From: Methanoregulaceae archaeon
GTDB taxonomy: Archaea > Halobacteriota > Methanomicrobia > Methanomicrobiales > Methanospirillaceae
DNA length: 12,258 nt
Assembly (NCBI GenBank): GCA_019695435.1
Contig: JACTVF010000040.1
Span: 1 to 12,258, forward strand
Direction: 5' to 3'
This document shows, one piece after another, positions 6,740 to 12,258 of this stretch. The number at the start of each line of letters is the position of its first letter. The first letter of the stretch is position 1. A model generated the notes under the pieces. It had not been told where the DNA came from and did no database searches. It was given only the letters and a program-made list of their open reading frames with translations. The translations under genes were made by a program, and so were the position numbers.

Positions 6740-7789
6740 TCAGTGCTGCTTTTTAAGCACAATAATCGCGAGGGCACAGACCGAAACTAGGGTAAGGATC
6801 GTACCGAACCCGGGAGATCTGGCAGTGGTAGTCTCCACCGGGATGGGCGTGGTAACAACGGTAGGGACCGCAGCTGATGTTGTCGTAACAACAGGGACCG
6901 GGGTACTGGGAGTGATCGTTGGTATGGTAGTGGGCACGACAGTACTTTGTGTTGTGGGTGGGAGAGAAGTGGGTGTTTGTACAGTGCTCCCCTGAGTCGT
7001 TGCTACTGTTGTAGGGACATTCACCGAAATCAGCGGATTCTGCTCCTGATCGAGGACGGTAATCTGCTGACTTATCGTTTTACCGGGTACCCCATAATTA
7101 TTATACATACTATTCACATCGCACTTGGCCCAGATGGTATACGTTCCCGTAACGTACTGGGAGTTACCGGTATCCCAGTTCCAAGGGGTCTGGTAGGAGG
7201 GATTGGTTATTGCAAGATTGCCAAGCTGGTGTGGAGTCCCGGAACTATCAAGAAGTGCGGAGTATGTCCCGCCTGAAGGCGGTTGGACGTATATGGTAAT
7301 ACCTTCTGATGACGAGCTACCCCGTGAGAATATCTGATATAGGTTGGTATCTATCCAGAATGCTGCCTGATCTCCCCGGGGTATCCATTTGTTTGTCGCA
7401 TCAATATTGACCGTTGTATCGATGACCCTTATGGCCAGAGAAGGATCGGCAACGATGAATGCTATACCGTCCGGTTTTCCTTGTGAATTAAGCCGGTACC
7501 ATGTACCGAGATATTGTCCGAATGCTGAAGAGGATACATAAAAATTCGAAGGAGATGTGACCTGCATCTGGCTGTCAGGGGAACTCGTCGCAATAGCAGC
7601 CCCGGATGCCCACCAACCAATCTGCGTATCGCTGGTTCCCATTGCATTAGAAACGTCAAGGCCCTGCTCCCCGATGTAAACAGTTCCTCCCTGCTTGATG
7701 GTAGTATATGCTCCCGCCATTACCGGCACAGCAAGCGAGCATAAGCAAATAAGAACAATCACAAGCCGGATTTTTGATTCGGTTCGCAT
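6740..7789 (-). CDS. Exported DUF3821-type surface protein with PGF-CTERM-like anchor
   Basis: Protein of 349 residues. It begins MRTESK followed by a hydrophobic core and VMAGA, a clear signal peptide of about 26 residues. A beta-rich extracellular domain follows, with GGTVYIGEQGLDVS near its start and the IGWW and WIPRGDQAAFW segments, matching my memory of the DUF3821 family common in Methanomicrobiales. Residues from about 255 to 322 form a Thr/Pro/Val-rich stalk, likely glycosylated. The end, SPGFGTILTLVSVCALAII followed by LKKQH, is a PGF motif, a membrane helix and basic tail, as in PGF-CTERM proteins processed by archaeosortase. A TTG at 7798 is in frame, but the ATG at 7789 is 26 bases below the TATA-like box and gives a standard signal peptide. 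A role in the cell envelope or S-layer is inferred. Confidence 0.85.
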   Translation of the reverse strand: MRTESKIRLVIVLICLCSLAVPVMAGAYTTIKQGGTVYIGEQGLDVSNAMGTSDTQIGWWASGAAIATSSPDSQMQVTSPSNFYVSSSAFGQYLGTWYRLNSQGKPDGIAFIVADPSLAIRVIDTTVNIDATNKWIPRGDQAAFWIDTNLYQIFSRGSSSSEGITIYVQPPSGGTYSALLDSSGTPHQLGNLAITNPSYQTPWNWDTGNSQYVTGTYTIWAKCDVNSMYNNYGVPGKTISQQITVLDQEQNPLISVNVPTTVATTQGSTVQTPTSLPPTTQSTVVPTTIPTITPSTPVPVVTTTSAAVPTVVTTPIPVETTTARSPGFGTILTLVSVCALAIIVLKKQH

Positions 7790-7810
7790 AGTCTTCAATG
7801 CTGTTTTTGT

Positions 7811-7820
7811 CTTAAAAAAC
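7811..7820 (-). promoter_or_regulatory. Candidate TATA box of the surface-protein gene
   Basis: On the minus strand GTTTTTTAAG, centred about 26 bases before the ATG at 7789 with no Shine-Dalgarno sequence between, which fits a leaderless transcript and favours this start over the upstream TTG. Confidence 0.5.
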
Positions 7821-7821
7821 G

Positions 7822-7843
7822 TGACGCTCCTTAAGTAACGTCA
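7822..7843. promoter_or_regulatory. Dyad-symmetric candidate operator upstream of the surface-protein TATA box
   Basis: TGACG, three bases, the palindrome CTTAAG, three bases, CGTCA: a symmetric 22-bp element with exact outer arms and an exact centre. It abuts the putative TATA box on its upstream side, the place where an activator or repressor dimer would bind. No regulator is identified. Confidence 0.5.
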
Positions 7844-8395
7844 GCGAGAAGAGATGAACGGTAGACCATAGCCAATAATTCCGGGAAGGGACAACTCCAT
7901 CATCGCGAAATATGCTATGGACGATTTGGGGAGGCAGGCAAAAGGACTCCCATGTATTGAAAGAAAAAGATTCGGTACGGGATCGGCCCGGGACATTTTT
8001 TTCTCTTTGCCGGTCCGGGATCCGATGATAAAAACGCGCGATCCGGTCATGAAGTCACGCCGGAGCCAGAAAAATTGAGTTGCATATACATGCAACTGTT
8101 GGATGTACATGAGATAGTTGCTGGTACATGTCACATCGCGTTTTCTGGACGGAAATTTTTTGGCCGGATCCGGCTGGGGCTTTACGAGGCTCCTGATAGA
8201 TCGCACAGGTACAGCCACTACCCGTACCATGGTGATGGGGCCGAGGAAGATCGATCCCAGACTCCATGGGTTCGCTCCCCCCCCAAAGGGAAGAGATCGA
8301 CGGTCATTTTTATTATTCCGATGCCCGGTGAGAGTCAGGAACAGGCCCTCGCACCAGACTGTGGCAGATAAAGCCTGGCCAAAAATCGGTGAGCG
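7844..8395. other. Intergenic region without a credible gene, rich in dyads
   Basis: No reading frame here resembles a protein; the longest (7841-8230 minus) has no recognisable domain and untypical composition. The stretch holds an imperfect hairpin with a T-rich loop (about 7981-8026), three 19-bp tandem repeats (8079-8135), an exact 12-bp palindrome GCCGGATCCGGC at 8163-8174 after a T-run, and eight consecutive C at 8277-8284. It separates the surface-protein gene from the end of the GMP synthase subunit gene. A structured RNA or extended regulatory region is possible; no known RNA family is recognised. Confidence 0.5.
8079..8135. repeat. Three contiguous 19-bp direct repeats (GTTG N4 TACATG)
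   Basis: Units begin at 8079, 8098 and 8117: GTTGCATATACATGCAACT, GTTGGATGTACATGAGATA and GTTGCTGGTACATGTCACA. Eleven of 19 columns are invariant, including GTTG and TACATG. The first unit is itself a palindrome (AGTTGCAT and ATGCAACT around ATAC, counting the A at 8078). There is no further copy on either side. The regular 19-bp spacing suggests an array of protein binding sites, but its partner is unknown; it lies about 290 bases upstream of the surface-protein start. Confidence 0.65.
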
Positions 8396-8950
8396 TTATT
8401 CTCTGCAGATCGCATCGAAATTTTCGTATACCCGTTTCCCGTCCACCGTGTGGCTGACTTCAGGATGCCACTGAAGCCCATAAATCCGTCTCTTTGGGCA
8501 CGCAATGGCCTCCACCTCACAGATACCGGATCTGGCAAGGAGCGTAAATCCTTCCGGCACCCTGCAGACCTCATCCGCATGCGACGCCCAGACGGGGATC
8601 TTCTCAGGATACCCCGCCAAGATATCGTCATAATCACAGATGGAAACCTCAACAAAACCATAGCCCCCGGATTTTCCCGGGTGAACCTCGCCACCAAATT
8701 TTTTTGCGATGATATGAAGACCCAGACAGATCCCGAGAACAGGAAGTCCCAGATCAAGATATTCGGCACATTTTCCGGAGCGTTCGATCGCAGGACCTCC
8801 GCCAAGGATAATCCCCCGGTAGCCGGCCATTACCTCCTCTTTAGGGGTCGTGTTGGGTATCAGCGCCACATCAATATCCAGATCTCTCAGGGCACGGTGT
8901 ATCAGGTGATTGAACTGCCCATAGTTATTGACCACGCAGATGGGAAGCAT
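8396..8950 (-). CDS. guaAA: GMP synthase, glutamine amidotransferase subunit A
   Basis: Glutaminase subunit of 184 residues that releases ammonia from glutamine for conversion of XMP to GMP; in archaea it is a separate polypeptide from the ATP-pyrophosphatase subunit, which is not in this window. Class I amidotransferase triad: nucleophile Cys75 in GICLGLH, with His162 and Glu164 in QWHPEV. The oxyanion-loop glycines (GGGP near 50-53) are present. The residues after the nucleophile read LGLH rather than the common LGHQ, a deviation worth noting though the triad is complete. The ATG at 8950 has no Shine-Dalgarno sequence; an AT-rich stretch (8974-8984) lies about 28 bases upstream. It is 39 bases downstream of cobT on the same strand, so it may be read from cobT's promoter, its own, or both. 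Confidence 0.9.
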   Translation of the reverse strand: MLPICVVNNYGQFNHLIHRALRDLDIDVALIPNTTPKEEVMAGYRGIILGGGPAIERSGKCAEYLDLGLPVLGICLGLHIIAKKFGGEVHPGKSGGYGFVEVSICDYDDILAGYPEKIPVWASHADEVCRVPEGFTLLARSGICEVEAIACPKRRIYGLQWHPEVSHTVDGKRVYENFDAICRE

Positions 8951-8989
8951 TGCTCTAGGTAATTATGATAAAATCATTATTAAGCCTGA

Positions 8990-10000
8990 TCAGCTATACC
9001 CTCGGACCGTCTCAAAGATCTTCTTCTGGATCTGATTTGGGGAAAAACCCATTGCACAAGCCATAAACATCGCTCCTCCGGCTCCCGAACCTTCCTTGAC
9101 CTCCCCGCGGCAGTACCGGGCAAGGCCATCATGCCCAATCTCATCAAACCCGGGATCGATATAGAATGTACGAAGCCCCATCATCGCCGCCAGTTCCTGC
9201 ACGTTTGCGGTACGGTCATCGCGGACATAAATAGTCGTTGCAACCGCAGGCACGGGGCCATTCATCGCCTTGATAACACTGCATACTGCAAGCATCTGGG
9301 TACCCCCAGCAAGCACCAGCGTACCGGTGTAGGAGTGGGCAATACCCACCGCAACAGGGATCATCGGATCTCCGGCACGTTTGACTATTTCGAGGGGATC
9401 CTTAATATTATCGGCAGTAATTCCTTTCAGTACGTGCTGGCAGATCGCCTCTTTCCGGTTCACCGGATTCCGGACAAAACTGCTGCTGACCGTGGCGGGA
9501 TACCCTAGAGCACGGAGAACGCAGAGCGCGGTCGTTGTCCCTCCCGGTACACATTCACCCAGCACGAGGAGATCGCTTGACCACGAAAGGAACTTGCCGA
9601 TCTCCTGTCCATGGAGAAAAAGGCTCTTTGCCAGAGGTACGGCATCACCTTTCCGCGGGTCTTCTCCGATCCCTCCCAGCGCATCAAGGTACGGAACGGT
9701 CAGAGGATATTTTAATCCTGCATTGATGAAAAGCGGGGGAACTCCGGTCAGTTCTATCATCGCTCGCGTGATAGAGGCTGGCGTAGGGCATCCGGTTGGG
9801 GTATTGGGCTTAAGAGGGAGAGAGGTGATCCGACCGTTCGTGATCAATTCGGCATCAAGGTTGGGGGTCAGAAGAGTTTTTTCCGGTGTTGGGCCGGCCC
9901 CGGAGAGACCAGGGATGGTTGAAATCAGGGTATTTCCAAGAATCACACAAAAAAGGGGTTTCTTACAGGAGATTCCTAAGGCACCAGAAAGGAATGGCAT
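8990..10000 (-). CDS. cobT: Nicotinate-nucleotide--dimethylbenzimidazole phosphoribosyltransferase, archaeal CobT type
   Basis: Protein of 336 residues that activates the lower-ligand base of cobamides by transferring phosphoribose from nicotinate mononucleotide, giving alpha-ribazole phosphate. Characteristic segments are KKPLFCVILGNTLISTIPG, SGAGPTPEKTLLTPNLDAEL (35-54), INAGLKYPLTVPYLDALGG, GECVPGGTTTALCVLRALGY, VAVGIAHSYTGTLVLAGGTQ and DPGFDEIGHDGLARYC followed by a Gly-rich EGSGAGGAM. The gene stands divergent to cobZ-cobS, which perform the next two steps, so the neighbourhood supports the call. Start ATG at 10000 with no Shine-Dalgarno sequence; the only AT-rich stretch at the right distance (about 10022-10032) is a weak TATA match. 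The base used as lower ligand cannot be predicted from the sequence. Confidence 0.87.
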   Translation of the reverse strand: MPFLSGALGISCKKPLFCVILGNTLISTIPGLSGAGPTPEKTLLTPNLDAELITNGRITSLPLKPNTPTGCPTPASITRAMIELTGVPPLFINAGLKYPLTVPYLDALGGIGEDPRKGDAVPLAKSLFLHGQEIGKFLSWSSDLLVLGECVPGGTTTALCVLRALGYPATVSSSFVRNPVNRKEAICQHVLKGITADNIKDPLEIVKRAGDPMIPVAVGIAHSYTGTLVLAGGTQMLAVCSVIKAMNGPVPAVATTIYVRDDRTANVQELAAMMGLRTFYIDPGFDEIGHDGLARYCRGEVKEGSGAGGAMFMACAMGFSPNQIQKKIFETVRGYS

Positions 10001-10100
10001 ATGTTATCAAGGTATGATCATCTCTTATCTATTGTGTTTGAATATATCGGCATATCGTGTCATAACCCTCTAATAGGGAGTAATCCCATTACCTTTCTGA
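10001..10100. promoter_or_regulatory. Divergent promoter region between cobT and cobZ
   Basis: This 100-bp gap carries an AT-rich GAATATATCGG (10040-10050), a direct repeat of ATATCG at 10044-10049 and 10052-10057, and a small hairpin CCCT-CTAAT-AGGG at 10066-10078. No cobalamin riboswitch is recognisable. Shared control of the two transcripts is likely from the arrangement alone. Confidence 0.4.
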
Positions 10101-10535
10101 ATGTTTGAAATTGAAGAGAGGCTGGAAAAAAAAGGAATTACTCTCGATGCCATGGTCGATGCAGCCATGGGGCTGTATATCTCTCACGGTATACCGGAAG
10201 AACAGGCCGCACATGAAATAAAAGGCAGGATGCAGAAATACCTCCGGGATCCCAATGTCTCCACCCTGCTCCTTGGTGCTCTCTTGCTTGAAGAGGAGCT
10301 CTACGAAAAGCGCAAAGACTCAGAGTTGGCCGAGGACCCGGTCTTTTTACTAAGTGACGAGATCATCGGCATGGCCATTGCTGAATGCATCGGCGGGACA
10401 TATGCCCGGTTCGAGTTCACCCGGTATGACCAGAAGAAGCCCGGCATCATTGCAACCTTGGGACCATTCCTTGACGATGCCGTGGCGGGCCTGATCGCAG
10501 GATGTACCTCACGCCTTTACAGTGATTGTGTATGA
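10101..10535 (+). CDS. cobZ: Alpha-ribazole phosphatase CobZ (PgpA-like)
   Basis: Protein of 144 residues of the phosphatidylglycerophosphatase A fold. In methanogens the CobZ branch removes the 5'-phosphate from alpha-ribazole phosphate (or the corresponding cobamide phosphate), replacing bacterial CobC. The segments LLSDEIIGMAIAECIGG (acidic pair 86-87), FEFTRYDQKKPGIIATLGP and FLDDAVAGLIAGC (acidic pair 125-126) are the family's acidic and glycine motifs. The N-terminal half is helical and charged. It overlaps cobS by four bases (ATGA at 10532-10535), and this coupling with cobS is the main reason for preferring CobZ to a lipid phosphatase. Start ATG at 10101; no clear ribosome binding site. 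Confidence 0.83.
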   Translation: MFEIEERLEKKGITLDAMVDAAMGLYISHGIPEEQAAHEIKGRMQKYLRDPNVSTLLLGALLLEEELYEKRKDSELAEDPVFLLSDEIIGMAIAECIGGTYARFEFTRYDQKKPGIIATLGPFLDDAVAGLIAGCTSRLYSDCV

Positions 10536-11242
10536 GACCGGTTCTGTCGCTTTTGCAGTTCACGACAGTACTCCCCTTGGGAAAACCCATAAATTTTGAT
10601 TATTTCGCATGCCATTCCTGGCTCTACCCGGTTGCAGGGTATGTAATTGCATTTCTGGTTGCATTGCCGGTATATTTTATTACGGATCGGACACTTGCAG
10701 CAGCCATCGCTGTTGCTGGAGTGATCGTCATTTCTGGTGCACATCACTTCGACGGCCTGCTTGATTTTGGCGACGGATTGATGGCGCACGGGGATCATGA
10801 GAGAAGAACCCGGGCACTCACGGATAAATATGTGGGGGCCGGGGGTATTGCCGCCGGGCTGGTTATCACCCTTCTGCTCTTTGCCGGCCTCCAAGGATCA
10901 GTTTCCATTATTTCGGCACTCTTCATCGGGGAAGTTTGTGCCAAATTTTCCATGGCCTTTCTTACTGCTTACGGGACTCCATTCAAAGAGGGGATGCACA
11001 GTTACCTCCACCAGTTTGCCCGGCCCTATTTCCCATTCCTTTCGCTTTTTCTGTGCCTACCCCTTGTTTTTCTTCCGGTAACCCCTTTCCAACTGGTAAC
11101 CGCGGGTATAGTCATGATCCTGTGCCCCACAATCCTCCTCGTAGTGTCAGATAAATTGTTCGGGGGGCTCAACGGCGATGTGGTCGGCGCTGCAAATGAA
11201 ATCACCCGCGCACTCGTTATTGTTGCGCTGGCACTGGCCTGA
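10532..11242 (+). CDS. cobS: Adenosylcobinamide-GDP ribazoletransferase (cobalamin synthase)
   Basis: Integral membrane enzyme of 236 residues that joins alpha-ribazole, or its phosphate, to adenosylcobinamide-GDP, completing the cobamide. The active-site motif HHFDGLLDFGDGLMAHGDHERR-like region runs from residue 71, with Asp74, Asp78 and Asp81. The C-terminal NGDVVGAANEITR matches the family's conserved GD..GA..E motif. Several hydrophobic helices are visible, for example about 34-50, 55-70, 105-125, 163-180 and 182-200. An in-frame TTG at 10526 exists, but the ATG at 10532 overlaps the cobZ stop and is the better start. It stands in an operon with cobZ and opposite cobT, giving a compact nucleotide-loop assembly module. 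Confidence 0.9.
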   Translation: MRPVLSLLQFTTVLPLGKPINFDYFACHSWLYPVAGYVIAFLVALPVYFITDRTLAAAIAVAGVIVISGAHHFDGLLDFGDGLMAHGDHERRTRALTDKYVGAGGIAAGLVITLLLFAGLQGSVSIISALFIGEVCAKFSMAFLTAYGTPFKEGMHSYLHQFARPYFPFLSLFLCLPLVFLPVTPFQLVTAGIVMILCPTILLVVSDKLFGGLNGDVVGAANEITRALVIVALALA

Positions 11243-11580
11243 ATCAACTACCTTTCCCAACTCAACGCCATCATCAATATTTGTTCTGCTCCCACGCCCT
11301 ATCAATGTTCGAGGGTCTTGGCATACACCTGAAAGGTGGCGTCATAAATAAGTGGAACGCACTGTACTGTCCTTATACGCCTTTCCAACGGTATATTCCT
11401 TGTAGAGCAAGATGCGCGGACATGCCAGCATCTCTCAACGATGCGGAAAAAGGGTTTATCCATTTTATCGCATACAAACCGTGAAGATTTATCAGGATAA
11501 TCAAAAATGTCTGGATATTTGAAAAAGGACTTCTAAATATAGCACACCGATCGGATCTGAACGTGATGAGATTGTCTGCA
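11243..11580. other. Intergenic stretch, no gene recognised
   Basis: Short open frames occur (for example 11281-11484) but none resembles a protein family. A TATA-like CTAAATATAG lies at 11533-11542. Because a decayed sulfite reductase-type gene follows, part of this stretch may be its N-terminal half worn beyond recognition, but no residue pattern supports that. Confidence 0.4.
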
Positions 11581-11581
11581 T

Positions 11582-12177
11582 GATTACCCGCCCGGACACC
11601 GGAGGCGTAAGGTTGCTGATATCGACATCGCGAGCCTTGTAAAAGATTGATAAGAGATTGTTTTGGCATGTTCATACCGGTTAAGCTGCAGAATGGCGTT
11701 ATCCGGCTTCCCCAATGCCTGCACAAGTCACATGCTCAATGAGATCGGTATCATGGTACGGGTATACCTCCGGCATATTGAAGGTCAATGCAAAGGTTGA
11801 GGAACCAAGGTTAAATACTGTAAGGCAAGCACAAACATTATGTAAACCAGGTTTATTCGACTTCCCGAAGAAAAATATGTGTAATGCGGAGTGTAAGACC
11901 TGCCCCACCCATTCGATCTGTTAAAAGCAGAAGACCATCATTTTCTGATCCTTGCCTGGGGAAGGCGGGGCGGCACCCGCATATTGACAGGGAACTTGTC
12001 ACAGTACCTGATGAAGAAAGCGTCGTCACGGCATTAGAGGAGATTGTAGACTGGGTTTACCACCGGGTCTGGAGTGGAAGGTTGTTGTCGAATCAGATGA
12101 ACGATCTGCAATTTGAAACATTCAGAGACGATATAAAAAGAGCTTTCCGTACTAACCCTTCAGACGTAGTATTTTAA
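11582..12177 (+). pseudogene. Decayed siroheme/4Fe-4S nitrite-sulfite reductase family gene with two ferredoxin clusters
   Basis: Reading across frames recovers the C-terminal part of a sulfite reductase-type protein. In the frame of 11582 come KVADIDIASLVKD, two stops (11648, 11651), then MALSGFPNACTSHMLNEIGI at 11693-11752, the siroheme/4Fe-4S Cys-x3-Cys site with its first Cys changed to Phe. Next is GQCKG-stop-GTKVKYCK (11783-11824), a C-x2-C-x2-C-x3-C ferredoxin site with one Cys now TGA and another Lys. A stop at 11843 follows, and a second ferredoxin site is spread over two frames (CKTCPTHSI at 11891-11917). The text returns to the first frame as LLKAEDHHFLILA (11918-11956) and moves by a one-base loss near 11962 to KAGRHPHIDRELVTV and an intact tail to the TAA at 12175. 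The N-terminal half is missing or unrecognisable. An intact relative would be an assimilatory or F420-linked sulfite reductase-like protein; which one is not determined. Confidence 0.75.
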
Positions 12178-12258
12178 TATAATTTTTGAAAACCCTCGTT
12201 TTTCTCATCATCACATTCGACAGCTGATCCGTCCCGTACCAGCGTGTTGAACATCATT
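12174..12258 (-). CDS. Possible 3' end of a minus-strand gene entering the window
   Basis: The minus-strand frame is open from the window end to a TAA at 12174-12176, giving 27 residues that end EKNEGFQKLY. It would overlap the stop of the pseudogene by two or three bases. The stretch is too short to recognise, and a chance open frame is equally likely. Confidence 0.2.
   Translation of the reverse strand, partial: MMFNTLVRDGSAVECDDEKNEGFQKLY

Noticed and set aside
7841..8230. 129-codon minus-strand open frame upstream of the surface-protein gene
   Set aside because: No domain, odd composition, no promoter or ribosome binding site, and it runs through the tandem repeats and dyads.
8450..8962. 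170-codon plus-strand open frame opposite the GMP synthase subunit
   Set aside because: It is an antisense shadow of a gene with a complete catalytic triad.
9381..10073. 230-codon open frame on the plus strand across cobT
   Set aside because: It is antisense to a well-supported cobT, Arg/Pro/Ser-rich and without family resemblance.
10001..10100. Cobalamin riboswitch between cobT and cobZ
   Set aside because: The gap is too short and no B12-box-like sequence is visible on either strand.
11563..11619. Possible C/D box guide RNA: GTGATGA at 11563-11569 and CTGA at 11616-11619, with a TATA-like box about 26 bases upstream
   Set aside because: The internal D' and C' boxes are poor and the first guide would be only about six bases; the stretch also falls partly inside the pseudogene. 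Short boxes like these arise by chance.
11373..11726. 117-codon minus-strand frame after cobS
   Set aside because: No family resemblance, and it is antisense to the start of the pseudogene.
11715..11924. 69-codon plus-strand frame ending in a ferredoxin-like CNAECKTCP
   Set aside because: Not a gene of its own: its end is the out-of-frame remnant of the second ferredoxin site of the sulfite reductase-type pseudogene.

Overview
The window looks like chromosomal DNA of a methanogenic archaeon, most likely of the Methanomicrobiales. Support comes from an AMP-forming PaaK pair followed by a double ACT protein, a 3-hexulose-6-phosphate synthase/RraA fusion, a DUF3821-type surface protein with a PGF-CTERM-like tail, a stand-alone GMP synthase glutaminase subunit, and the archaeal CobT and CobZ types. 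Most first genes have no Shine-Dalgarno sequence but carry a TATA-like stretch centred 26-30 bases before the start codon, which fits leaderless archaeal transcripts. The assignment rests on reading the sequence only.

Layout. 1-620: the 3' end of a helical-repeat protein, coupled to an acylphosphatase. 604-1548 (-): a Cas1 protein with no Cas2 and no CRISPR array in view, overlapping the acylphosphatase tail to tail. 1549-1744: a divergent promoter region with an inverted repeat. 1745-4777 (+): an operon of two PaaK-family acyl-CoA ligases and a tandem ACT-domain protein. 4786-7789 (-): HPS/RraA fusion, nitroreductase-family protein and exported surface protein, each with its own putative promoter. 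7790-8395: no credible gene, but a dyad upstream of the surface-protein TATA box, hairpins and three 19-bp tandem repeats. 8396-10000 (-): cobT followed by the GMP synthase glutaminase subunit. 10101-11242 (+): cobZ-cobS, divergent from cobT. 11243-11580: nothing recognised. 11582-12177 (+): a decayed siroheme/4Fe-4S sulfite reductase-type gene.

How the genes work together. cobT, cobZ and cobS cover activation of the lower-ligand base, dephosphorylation of the alpha-ribazole phosphate and joining to adenosylcobinamide-GDP, so 8990-11242 is a nucleotide-loop assembly module for corrinoids. The PaaK-PaaK-ACT operon probably activates aryl or other organic acids as CoA thioesters, with the ACT protein as a possible amino-acid sensor. 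The HPS/RraA protein probably serves pentose-phosphate supply or formaldehyde handling.

The points most worth a second look are the solo Cas1, which appears to lack two of four metal-binding residues, the 19-bp repeat array, the dyad at the surface-protein promoter, and the sulfite reductase pseudogene, whose siroheme and ferredoxin motifs can still be traced through stops and frameshifts.
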